A DNA stretch of 64,000 nucleotides from Paracoccaceae bacterium (GTDB lineage: Bacteria > Pseudomonadota > Alphaproteobacteria > Rhodobacterales > Rhodobacteraceae), in NCBI GenBank assembly GCA_027013095.1, contig JALUYI010000008.1, positions 1 to 64,000 of the forward strand, read 5' to 3'. Position numbers and translations under genes: made by a program. The notes beneath the pieces were generated by a model. The model saw nothing but the letters and a program-made list of their open reading frames with translations. It searched no databases and was not told the origin of the DNA. Position 1 is the stretch's first letter. Each line of letters opens with the position of its first letter. Positions 43,352-51,453 of this stretch are shown one piece after another.

Positions 43352-44725
43352 ATGAAGACCATTATTGAACCCTTCCGCATCAAATCTGTCGAGCCCATCC
43401 GCATGACCACTAGGGCCGAGCGGCAGGACAAGCTCTGCGCCGCGCATTACAACCTGTTTACCCTGCAGTCACAGGATGTTCTGATCGACCTTTTGACCGA
43501 CAGCGGCACCGGCGCGATGAGCGCAAACCAGTGGGCCGCGATCATGCGCGGCGACGAAAGCTATGCCGGCTCGCCCTCGTTTCAAAGGTTCGAGGCGGCC
43601 GTGCGCAGGCTGATGCCGTTTCAGCACATCATCCCCACCCATCAGGGCCGGGCGGCCGAGGCGATCCTGTTCTCGATACTGGCGACGCCGGGGGCCAATA
43701 TCCCCTCGAACACCCATTTTGACACGACTCGGGGCAATATCGAGGCGGGTGGCGCGTTTGCGCATGATCTGGTGATTGACGAGGGCAAGGATCCGGCGCT
43801 TATCCACCCGTTCAAGGGGAACATGGATCTGGACCGTCTGCGTGCCTATCTGGCCGAGCATGGCGAAAGCGTGCCCTGTGTCATGCTGACGATCACCAAC
43901 AACGCTGGCGGTGGTCAGCCAGTCAGCCTTGAAAACATCCGCGCCGTCGCCCGTATTGCGCATCAGCATAACCGGCTCTTTATTATCGACGGGTGCCGGT
44001 TTGCTGAAAATGCCTGGTTCATCAAACAGCGCGAAGACGGGCAAAAGGATCGAGCCATCAGTGACATTGTGCGCGACTGTTTTGCCGAGGCCGACGGCAT
44101 GACCATGAGCGCCAAAAAGGACGGTCTGGCCAATATCGGCGGATGGCTGGCGCTGAACGATGCGGAACTGGCCGAACGGGCCCGCGCGCGGCTGGTGATG
44201 ACCGAGGGATTCCCCACCTATGGTGGGCTGGCCGGGCGCGATCTGGATGCCATCGCGCAGGGCCTGAGCGAGGTCATTGACGAGGATTACCTGCATTACC
44301 GCATCCGCACCAACGAATATATCATCGAGCGACTGGACGCGCTGGGCGTTCCGGTGGTCAAGCCTGCGGGGGGCCATGCGGTCTTTGTCGATGCGCGCCG
44401 ATGGCTGTCTCATATCCCGCCGCTTTCTTATCCGGGGCAGGCGCTGGCGGTGGCGCTCTATCTAACCGGCGGAATTCGCAGTTGTGAAATCGGCACCGTC
44501 ATGTTCGGGCGTCAACCCGACGGCAGCGAAAAACCGGCGACGATGGACCTTGTGCGGCTGGCCATCCCGCGGCGGACCTATACGCAATCCCACGCCGATT
44601 ATATCGTTGAAACCTTTGCCGAGTTGGCGACGATGAAGGACAGGCTTGCCGGGTTCAGGATCACCGAGGCGCCACGCTTGTTGCGCCATTTTACCTGCAA
44701 ATTCGCGCCGCTTTCTCCGGCGTGA
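43352..44725 (+). CDS. tnaA: Tryptophanase
   Basis: A 457-aa PLP-dependent beta-eliminating lyase: LLTDSGTGAMSANQWAAIMR (about 48-67), IPTHQGRAAEAI (about 91-102), DGCRFAENAWFIKQ (about 212-225) and the Schiff-base lysine in TMSAKKDGLANIGG (about 251-264). Tyrosine phenol-lyase is the close alternative. Three positions favour tryptophanase: FDTTR rather than FTTTR, Ile in IRSCEIG rather than the TPL-type Met-Glu-Arg, and a His in LLRHFTCKF where phenol-lyase has Phe. It should cleave tryptophan to indole, pyruvate and ammonium. ATG 43352 is the family N terminus (MKTIIEPFRIKSVEP). Confidence 0.87.
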   Translation: MKTIIEPFRIKSVEPIRMTTRAERQDKLCAAHYNLFTLQSQDVLIDLLTDSGTGAMSANQWAAIMRGDESYAGSPSFQRFEAAVRRLMPFQHIIPTHQGRAAEAILFSILATPGANIPSNTHFDTTRGNIEAGGAFAHDLVIDEGKDPALIHPFKGNMDLDRLRAYLAEHGESVPCVMLTITNNAGGGQPVSLENIRAVARIAHQHNRLFIIDGCRFAENAWFIKQREDGQKDRAISDIVRDCFAEADGMTMSAKKDGLANIGGWLALNDAELAERARARLVMTEGFPTYGGLAGRDLDAIAQGLSEVIDEDYLHYRIRTNEYIIERLDALGVPVVKPAGGHAVFVDARRWLSHIPPLSYPGQALAVALYLTGGIRSCEIGTVMFGRQPDGSEKPATMDLVRLAIPRRTYTQSHADYIVETFAELATMKDRLAGFRITEAPRLLRHFTCKFAPLSPA

Positions 44726-44840
44726 TGCGAAAAAATCGAAAAGGCCCGAACTTGACGCACGTCAACGACAGGGGATGGATGCTCGGCCAGACTGCGCGCG
44801 AGACTGGCAGCGCAAGGCGGTGCCCGTGCGCGCCATCTGG

Positions 44841-46271
44841 ATGAATCACGTGCTGGACGAAACAAGAGACGCCCCGCCATTACGGCCGCCAAAACCTGCC
44901 GCGCGGCGTGGCAAGGTGTCGATTTGGCAGTATTTCCGCCTGTTCCGGCAGGATATCCTGTCGGCGCAGCCTGCGCATCTTTATCGCGCGTGGATGGCTG
45001 AAATGCGGACGCCGTTTTTTCGCTCATACCTGTGCAACGATCCGGCGCTGGTGGATCTGGTTCTGCGCCAGCGGCCGGCGGATTTTCCTAAATCCGAACG
45101 GATCCGCGTGGGGCTAAAGCCGCTTTTGGGAAATTCGGTCTTTATCTCGAATGGCGCAACATGGGCGCACCAGCGCCGGATTATCGATCCAGCGTTCGAG
45201 GGCGGGCGCCTGCGCAAGATATTTCCGGCCATGTGGGACAGCGGAGTTGCCGCAGTTGAGCGGTTGCGCTCGCGGGCTGATGGTGCGCCGCTTGAAATCG
45301 AGGCCGAGACCAGCCATTTGGCGATGGACGTCATCTTTCGGACATTGTTTTCCGTGCCGATCGAAAACGAGATTGCCGGCGCCGCATTCGCCGCCTTTCG
45401 CCGCCACCAGACGGCACAGCCGGTGGCCAATATCAGTGCTGTGCTGCCGCTGCCCCGATGGTTTCCACGCCACCACTCGCGGGCAACCCGCGAGACGGCG
45501 GAAACAATTCGCGATCTGATTTCGCAGCTGACAGCGGCGCGGGCCGACGAGATTGCCAAGGGCCGCGCCCCGGACGATCTGGCAACCAAGATCATGACCA
45601 CGCCCGATCCCGCAACCGGACGGGTATTCGAGCGGGACGAGATGGTTGACCAAGTGGCCATATTTTTCCTTGCCGGACATGAAACCTCGGCGGCGGCAAT
45701 GGCCTGGGCGCTGTATCTCTTGGCCCTCTATCCCGAATGGCAACAACGGGTTGCGGATGAGGCCAAAGCGGCGTTTGACCCGGACAAGATCTATTTTTCC
45801 ACCCTCTCCCGGCTGAAAACGGCACGCGCCGTATTTCGGGAGGCCATGCGTCTTTATCCCCCCGTGCCGATGTTCGTGCGTGAGGCGGCCTGCCCGGAAA
45901 CCTTTCGCGGGCGCGCCGTCAAAAAGGGGTCTCAGGTTATCCTCAGCCCCTGGCATTTGCATCGTCATCAGCGCCTGTGGGAGCGCCCCGACGAATTTGA
46001 TCCGAACCGCTTTGAGACCGAAAACGGCAAAGACTGCCTGCGCCGCGCCTATATTCCGTTCTCGGCCGGTGCGCGCGTCTGCCCCGGGTCGGGATTTGCC
46101 ATGGCCGAAGGGACGTTGCTGTTGGCAATGCTGGTGCGTGCTTTTCGGTTTCAGCCGGTGCGTGGCGCCAAGCCTGTCCCCGTGGCCCACCTGACGGTGC
46201 GGTCCCGTGATGGCATATACCTGCGCCTCTCCCCACGTGAGGCGACGGGCACGACGGAGGAGGCGCGCTGA
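44841..46271 (+). CDS. Cytochrome P450
   Basis: About 476 aa. I-helix FFLAGHETSAAAMAW (about 275-289), K-helix EAMRLYPP (about 333-340) with the ExxR pair, and the heme-thiolate loop FSAGARVCPGSGFA (about 406-419) are all intact, so it should be an active monooxygenase. It is most like the membrane-associated bacterial P450s found beside alkane monooxygenases in Roseobacters. The start is uncertain: ATG 44841 has a weak ribosome-binding site and ATG 44775 is an alternative; the frame extends to 44646 over the end of tnaA. Its TGA overlaps the alkB start (TGATG). Confidence 0.92.
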   Translation: MNHVLDETRDAPPLRPPKPAARRGKVSIWQYFRLFRQDILSAQPAHLYRAWMAEMRTPFFRSYLCNDPALVDLVLRQRPADFPKSERIRVGLKPLLGNSVFISNGATWAHQRRIIDPAFEGGRLRKIFPAMWDSGVAAVERLRSRADGAPLEIEAETSHLAMDVIFRTLFSVPIENEIAGAAFAAFRRHQTAQPVANISAVLPLPRWFPRHHSRATRETAETIRDLISQLTAARADEIAKGRAPDDLATKIMTTPDPATGRVFERDEMVDQVAIFFLAGHETSAAAMAWALYLLALYPEWQQRVADEAKAAFDPDKIYFSTLSRLKTARAVFREAMRLYPPVPMFVREAACPETFRGRAVKKGSQVILSPWHLHRHQRLWERPDEFDPNRFETENGKDCLRRAYIPFSAGARVCPGSGFAMAEGTLLLAMLVRAFRFQPVRGAKPVPVAHLTVRSRDGIYLRLSPREATGTTEEAR

Positions 46272-47416
46272 TGCAAACGGATGTCGCCCGCAGCGGGGCA
46301 AAGCTCCGCGCCTGGCCCTATTGGCTGAGCATGACCTTCGTGCCGCTGGTCGTGCTGGCCCTCTGGAAGGGTGGGCTGTTTATCCTGCTGATCCCGTTTT
46401 ACGGTTGGGTTCTGATGCCTTTGCTTGACCTTATTCTGGGCAAGAACCTGCAGAACCCGGATCCCGAAACGCCACTGTCCCGGTTGTTCTGGTTTCGACT
46501 GCTGACATGGCTGTGGTTTCCCATCGAGGTCCTGCTGCTCTATGGCGCGATCTGGACGCTGACCCATCTGCCCGGATATTCGACGCCCGAGACATTGGGG
46601 ATCATGTTCGGCATCGGCGTTACCACCGGGACGGTTGGCATCGTTTACGCCCATGAACTGTTTCACAAACCAAACCGCTTTGAGGCCATCCTGGGGGATC
46701 TGTTGATGGCGCTGGTCCTTTACGGTCATTTTCGCACTGAACATCTGCTGGTCCACCACCCCTATGTTGGCACGCCCCGCGATACGGTGACGGCGCGCTA
46801 TAACGAGGGGTTTTTGCATTCATTCGGCCGCATCCTGTGGCAGGGTCCGCGCTCAGCCTGGCGGGCGGAAAAGGCCTTGCTGGCCCGGCGTGGGCTGCCC
46901 GCGTTTCATCGGCGCAACCCGATCTGGCGGTATCTGGTCCTTGCGCTCCTGTTTTTGTCGCTGGCCTTTGCGCTGGGCGGTCCCGTGGGGATTTGTTTGT
47001 TTATTTTTCAGGCCTTTGTCGCCGTGTGGCAGCTGGAGTTGACCAATTATGTCGAGCATTACGGCCTGACGCGAAAATACCTGGGGGAGGGCCGGTATGA
47101 GCCGGTTCAAGCGCATCATTCATGGGATTCTGCCCACCGGGTCTCGGGGTTGCTGCTAATCAATCTGCAGCGCCATGCGGATCACCACCTGCACCCGATG
47201 CGCCGCTATCCATTGTTGCAGATCTATGACCCTCAACGGGTGCCGCAACTGCCGACCGGTTATCCTCCGCTGACGGCGATGGCCATGATCCCACCATTGT
47301 GGCGTCGCATCTTTAACCCCAAGGTGCGCGCGTGGCGGCGAAAATACTACCCCGAGATCACCGACTGGACCCCGTATAAGACCTGGGAATATCCAGCGCC
47401 CCGCGGTGCGGGTTGA
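46271..47416 (+). CDS. alkB: Alkane 1-monooxygenase
   Basis: A 381-aa integral-membrane diiron hydroxylase with about six membrane segments. The histidine boxes are present: HELFHK (about 127-132), EHLLVHH (about 156-162; the usual Gly between Leu and His-His is Val), NYVEHYGL (about 258-265) and LQRHADHH (about 298-305). It oxidises the terminal carbon of medium-chain alkanes or similar substrates. Its ATG shares a base with the P450 stop codon, so the two hydroxylases are translationally coupled. No rubredoxin gene is adjacent, so its electron donor is elsewhere. Confidence 0.93.
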   Translation: MQTDVARSGAKLRAWPYWLSMTFVPLVVLALWKGGLFILLIPFYGWVLMPLLDLILGKNLQNPDPETPLSRLFWFRLLTWLWFPIEVLLLYGAIWTLTHLPGYSTPETLGIMFGIGVTTGTVGIVYAHELFHKPNRFEAILGDLLMALVLYGHFRTEHLLVHHPYVGTPRDTVTARYNEGFLHSFGRILWQGPRSAWRAEKALLARRGLPAFHRRNPIWRYLVLALLFLSLAFALGGPVGICLFIFQAFVAVWQLELTNYVEHYGLTRKYLGEGRYEPVQAHHSWDSAHRVSGLLLINLQRHADHHLHPMRRYPLLQIYDPQRVPQLPTGYPPLTAMAMIPPLWRRIFNPKVRAWRRKYYPEITDWTPYKTWEYPAPRGAG

Positions 47417-47431
47417 GGGGTAGGCGCCCCC

Positions 47432-48199
47432 TTATGAAATGCGCAAAAGGCGGAAAATCGTTGCCGCCAGCCAGCCAGCGCCGATGGCAATGGCCAGCGA
47501 GAGAAGGCCATAGAGCAGCGGTTGACGATGCGCCAGATTATAGATCCAACGCTCCATCCCGACCTTGCGCACGGCGATAGTCGTGTCAAACGAATCGATC
47601 ACCTTGCGCTCGCGGGTCAAAAAGATACGCGCCTTGTAATCGCCTTCGACAAGGTTCGCGGGCAGTTTGATCTGGGTGTCAAACAACGTGTCGTCGATCA
47701 GATTGACGTGGCCGGCCGAGTCGGAATAAAGGCCGTTGTTCTGACGGATACGAATGATCGCCTTGGAAAAGGCGGGAACATCCGAGATCTTGCCTGATGG
47801 GGTCGCCTGCCCCACCATGTTGCCGATGCTGATCTTGTAGCGGTGATCCTCGGCGCTGGAGAGCGCCTGACGCAGCGGTACGGTCGAGGCGATGGCATAA
47901 AAGCTGGGTGCAGCATTGACCTTGACGGATGAGCGGTTGATCCAGATGCCAAAGACGCGCTCCTTGCGGCGCACGAGAACCGGCTTGGCCGGGCCGGAAA
48001 CGGCGATCACAACCTGCAGCGGCTGCTGGCCTTTGGGCGGTTTGCTGTCGCGTTTGACCGCGCCGAATATCAGGATCGCCGTGCCGTCGAAGTTGGCTGT
48101 AATGGCGACGCGGTGCTGGCTGAGGCCGGCGACAACGCTCTCCTGTGCACCCGCGGGTGCGGCCAGAAAAAGAAGGACGGCAAGGATGATACGCAGCAT
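47432..48199 (-). CDS. TIGR02186 family membrane-anchored exported protein
   Basis: A 255-aa protein with a signal peptide (ending near APAGAQ), a beta-rich periplasmic domain with QHRVAITANFDGTAILIFGA (about 28-47) and a C-terminal transmembrane segment (about 229-250). It matches the TIGR02186 family of alphaproteobacteria, which is regularly found beside TauE/SafE permeases as here. The function of the pair is not established; transport of a small sulfur-containing anion is often suggested. Its ATG overlaps the stop of the 40-codon ORF at 48199-48321. Confidence 0.85.
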   Translation of the reverse strand: MLRIILAVLLFLAAPAGAQESVVAGLSQHRVAITANFDGTAILIFGAVKRDSKPPKGQQPLQVVIAVSGPAKPVLVRRKERVFGIWINRSSVKVNAAPSFYAIASTVPLRQALSSAEDHRYKISIGNMVGQATPSGKISDVPAFSKAIIRIRQNNGLYSDSAGHVNLIDDTLFDTQIKLPANLVEGDYKARIFLTRERKVIDSFDTTIAVRKVGMERWIYNLAHRQPLLYGLLSLAIAIGAGWLAATIFRLLRIS

Positions 48200-48321
48200 T
48201 ATTTTTCTCCGGCACCGGGGATCGGGGGCGTTGTCGTTTCGGGCGACGACCCTTCCATTACAGCGATTGGGTGCATTTGTTCAGGCGTCGTCCCTGCGAC
48301 AAATCGGAGCGAAAAAATCAT
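48199..48321 (-). CDS. Uncharacterised 40-codon ORF between the TauE/SafE and TIGR02186 genes
   Basis: On the minus strand ATG 48321 follows GGAGG by 7 nt. The product starts MIFSLRFVAGTTPEQMHPIA, continues VMEGSSPETTTPPIPGAGEK and ends at TAA, which overlaps the ATG of the TIGR02186 gene (TAATG). The strong ribosome-binding site plus 1-nt overlap suggest real, coupled translation. The peptide is not hydrophobic and its C-terminal half is Pro/Thr-rich. No family recognised. Confidence 0.6.
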   Translation of the reverse strand: MIFSLRFVAGTTPEQMHPIAVMEGSSPETTTPPIPGAGEK

Positions 48322-48362
48322 GTCCGTGCCTCCGGGTGTGAATGGCGCGCCATTTTTGCCAC

Positions 48363-49271
48363 TCAGAGCGCCAGCGAGAACAACTCGCTTGGCATCAGAA
48401 TCAGATCGAAGGCCAGCTTTATGCTGATCGACAGAACCATCGCCGCCAAAAGGATACGCAGCATGTCTGCCTTGATCTTGGAACCGATTCGCGTGCCGAT
48501 CTGCGCCCCGATCACGCCGCCGACCAGCAGCACGAACCCCAGCACCAGATCAACGGTCTGGTTCTCGATTGCGTGCATGACCGTGGTAAAGGCGGACATG
48601 AATGTAATTTGAAACAGCGACGTGCCGACGACGACCTTGGTCGGCATGCCGAGAATATAGATCATCGCCGGCAGCATCAGAAATCCGCCGCCCACCCCCA
48701 TGATCGCCGACAGAACACCGACGACAATGCCGATTCCAAATGGCGGGACAGCGCTGATATACAGTTTGGATGTGCGGAATTTCATCTTCAGCGGGCCGGC
48801 ATGGACCCAAGAATGGTGCTTGCGTGGCTTGGGTTTGTAATTCTTGTCGTTGCGCCGCCGCACGGCATTGATCGCCTCAAGCAGCATCAGCGCGCCGATG
48901 ATCCCCAGCAGGAACACATAGGCCAGCTTGATGATCAGATCGACCTGTCCCAGCGCGGTCAGAATGTGGAACAGGCGAACCCCGAAGGCCGACCCGACAA
49001 GACCCCCAGCCAGCAGCACCAGCCCCATTTTGTAGTCAACGGTCTTGCGCTTGAGATGGGCCAACATGCCGGAAAACGACGAGGCCACGATCAGGTTTCC
49101 TTGCGTGCCGACGGCAACCCCCGAGGGAATTCCGATCATGAACAAAAGCGGCGTCAGGATAAAGCCGCCGCCAACGCCGAACATGCCCGAGAGGATACCG
49201 ACCGAGGTTCCAAGCCCAAGCAACAGATAGATACTGACCGAAACCTCGGCGATGGGAAGATAGCTTTGCAT
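48363..49271 (-). CDS. TauE/SafE (TSUP) family permease
   Basis: A 302-aa membrane protein with the two-fold repeat of the TSUP family: GILSGMFGVGGGFILTPLLF (about 25-44) and GVLSAIMGVGGGFLMLPAMI (about 184-203), each followed by three to four hydrophobic helices, with a charged cytoplasmic loop RRRNDKNYKPKPRKH in between. Relatives export sulfite, sulfoacetate or similar anions. It is upstream of the 40-codon ORF and the TIGR02186 gene on the same strand. Confidence 0.9.
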   Translation of the reverse strand: MQSYLPIAEVSVSIYLLLGLGTSVGILSGMFGVGGGFILTPLLFMIGIPSGVAVGTQGNLIVASSFSGMLAHLKRKTVDYKMGLVLLAGGLVGSAFGVRLFHILTALGQVDLIIKLAYVFLLGIIGALMLLEAINAVRRRNDKNYKPKPRKHHSWVHAGPLKMKFRTSKLYISAVPPFGIGIVVGVLSAIMGVGGGFLMLPAMIYILGMPTKVVVGTSLFQITFMSAFTTVMHAIENQTVDLVLGFVLLVGGVIGAQIGTRIGSKIKADMLRILLAAMVLSISIKLAFDLILMPSELFSLAL

Positions 49272-49292
49272 GTGACCATACCCTTCACAGGA

Positions 49293-49340
49293 ATCCCTCC
49301 CCTCTACGCCTGTTCGGGGCGTTTGTGGAGAGGGGGGGAT
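49293..49340 (-). terminator. Hairpin at the end of the BMP importer operon
   Basis: ATCCCTCCCCTCT (49293-49305) pairs with AGAGGGGGGGAT (49329-49340) with one bulge, with further inner pairing (ACGCC/GGGCGT). It follows the last permease gene on the minus strand but lacks a long T tract, so termination is plausible rather than certain. Confidence 0.45.
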
Positions 49341-49375
49341 GCGACAAATATTCCCGTTTTGGCAACTATTCGGGG

Positions 49376-50356
49376 TTATCGCTCTTTCACATAGGGCTCA
49401 CCGCCCGCTTTGGGGGGAACGGCCTTGCCGACAAATCCGGCGAGAATCACCACCGTGAGGATATAGGGCAGCGCCTGTGTGAACTGCACCGGGATATCGA
49501 ACAGGTTAAAGACGTTGATATTGGGATAGAGGTTGCTGATTGCTTCGAGCAGTCCGAACAGCAGCGTCGCTCCCAGCGCATAAAACGGCCGCCACTTGGC
49601 AAAGATTAGCGCTGCCAGCGCGATATAGCCGCGCCCCGCAGTCATCTCGCGGCCAAAACCGGCGGCCTGTGATGTGGCCAAATAGGCGCCGGCGATCCCG
49701 CAGAGAACCCCGGCGATCATCACAGCGGAATAGCGCAGGCGCACCACCGAGATGCCCGCGGTATCCACCGATGCGGGGTTCTCACCAACCGCCCGCAGGC
49801 GCAGACCGAATCGGGTGCGAAACAGGATCCACCACGTCAGCGGAACCACCAGAAAGGCGATGTAGACGATGGGCTTGTGGCCCGAGATGACCTCGGCATA
49901 GAAATGCCCGAACACCGGGATATGGTTGAACGTATCGATGAAGGGCAGGGTGATCTCGTGGAACCGGCCAGCGCCGGTAAGGGTTGGCGTGCGGCCACCC
50001 TGATGATACCACGCGTTGCCGACGACGACGGTCAGGCCCGAGGCTAGAAAGTTCAGCGCCACCCCCGAGATCAGCTGGTTGCCCCGAAAGGTGATCGAAG
50101 CAAGGCCGTGGATTGCCGAGAACACCAGCGAGCCGGCAATGGCCGCCAGAACGCCCAGCCAGGCGCTGTTGGTTTCATAGGCCACCGTGGCCGAAAGGAA
50201 CGCCGAGATCAGCATCTTGCCCTCAAGCCCGATGTCGAAAATTCCTGCGCGCTCGGAAAACAGCCCGGCGAGACAGGCAAGGATAAGGGCGACCGACAGA
50301 CGGACAGTCATGTCCATGGTCAGCAGCAGTTGCAGATATGAAGCAGCGTAATCCAT
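49376..50356 (-). CDS. BMP-type ABC importer permease 2 (nucleoside type)
   Basis: A 326-aa permease with about nine membrane segments. It carries LACLAGLFSERAGIFDIGLE at the N terminus (about 28-47), AGVLCGIAGAYLATSQAAGF (about 212-231) and the assembly loop around GRGYIALAALIFAKWRP, matching the second permease of purine nucleoside ABC importers such as NupQ/YufQ. Its ATG overlaps the stop of permease 1 (TGATG). Last gene of the four-gene operon. Confidence 0.9.
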   Translation of the reverse strand: MDYAASYLQLLLTMDMTVRLSVALILACLAGLFSERAGIFDIGLEGKMLISAFLSATVAYETNSAWLGVLAAIAGSLVFSAIHGLASITFRGNQLISGVALNFLASGLTVVVGNAWYHQGGRTPTLTGAGRFHEITLPFIDTFNHIPVFGHFYAEVISGHKPIVYIAFLVVPLTWWILFRTRFGLRLRAVGENPASVDTAGISVVRLRYSAVMIAGVLCGIAGAYLATSQAAGFGREMTAGRGYIALAALIFAKWRPFYALGATLLFGLLEAISNLYPNINVFNLFDIPVQFTQALPYILTVVILAGFVGKAVPPKAGGEPYVKER

Positions 50357-51453
50357 CAGTCTTTCTTCTTTCCAATGCGCAGGAACAGACGCTCGACGGG
50401 GTCACGCACCATGTTGTCCAGCGCCCCTGTAAACAGGATGATCAGCGCCTGAATGACCAGAACCATCTCGCGGCTGACGTCGGGCATATCCCAGGTCAGC
50501 TCGAACCCTCCCTGCGTCAGCATCCCAAACAGGAGCGAGGCCAGTACGATTCCGAACGGGTGGCTGCGCCCCATCAGGGCAACCGCGATTCCGACAAAAC
50601 CGGCGCCCTCGACGAACTCCTTGATCAACAGGCCTTGCTGGCCCATTACCGCATTGATGGACAGCAAACCGGCCAGCGCACCCGAGATCATCAGGGTGAT
50701 TATAGTGATCCGCACCGCGTTGATCCCAGCATAGCGCGCCGCATTTTCATTGTGGCCAAAGGCGCGGATCTCATAGCCGAGGCGTGTACGCCAGAGGATG
50801 AACCAGACCAGAACCGCGCATCCCAGCGCCAGCAGAAAGCTGACATTGAGAGGGGTCGATTTCGAGAAATGAATGCCAAGCGGCGCCAGAACCTCGTAGG
50901 CGGTGGGCAAATGCGTTCCCGGCGGAAAGGCAACGGTCTCGGCGTTCTGAGTGTTGGGGTTTTTCATCACCCCGTTCAGAAGATAGCCCATCAGCGCTGC
51001 GGCGATAAAGTTGAACATGATCGTCGTGATCACGATATGGCTGCCGCGCTTGGCCTGAAGATAGGCGGGAACCAGTGCCCATGCCCCTCCGAACAGCGCC
51101 GCCCCCAATACCGCAAACGGCAGCGCCATCCACCAATAGGGCCAGTTAAAGGCCAGCAGCACCAGCGCGGCCCCGACACCGCCAATCGCCGCCTGACCTT
51201 CGCCGCCGATATTGAACAGGCGTGCGTGAAAGGCGATTGCCACCGCCAGCCCGGTGAACATGTAGTTGGTTGCGTAGTAAAGCGTATAGCCGATCCCCGA
51301 GGTCGATCCCAGCGAGCCGGAAATCATGATCCAGATCGCCCGAAAGGGGTTTTCGCCAATCGCCAGAACGACAAGGCCCGAGACGAAAAAGGCGAGGATC
51401 ACATTGATCAACGGAACAAGGGCGACATCCGCCCAACGTGGCATTTTTTCCAT
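50356..51453 (-). CDS. BMP-type ABC importer permease 1 (nucleoside type)
   Basis: A 365-aa permease with about nine to ten membrane segments, starting with a cytoplasmic MEKMPRWADVALVPL and including FNIGGEGQAAIGGVGAAL (about 81-98) and the characteristic GINAVRITIITLMISGALAG (about 244-263). It matches NupP/YufP-type permeases. It shares bases with both neighbours: its ATG overlaps the stop of the ATPase gene, and its TGA the start of permease 2, indicating tight translational coupling. Confidence 0.9.
   Translation of the reverse strand: MEKMPRWADVALVPLINVILAFFVSGLVVLAIGENPFRAIWIMISGSLGSTSGIGYTLYYATNYMFTGLAVAIAFHARLFNIGGEGQAAIGGVGAALVLLAFNWPYWWMALPFAVLGAALFGGAWALVPAYLQAKRGSHIVITTIMFNFIAAALMGYLLNGVMKNPNTQNAETVAFPPGTHLPTAYEVLAPLGIHFSKSTPLNVSFLLALGCAVLVWFILWRTRLGYEIRAFGHNENAARYAGINAVRITIITLMISGALAGLLSINAVMGQQGLLIKEFVEGAGFVGIAVALMGRSHPFGIVLASLLFGMLTQGGFELTWDMPDVSREMVLVIQALIILFTGALDNMVRDPVERLFLRIGKKKD

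Noticed and set aside
48342-49394. 350-codon plus-strand frame opposite the TauE/SafE gene
   Set aside because: Same reason: shadow of a membrane protein gene, no domain.
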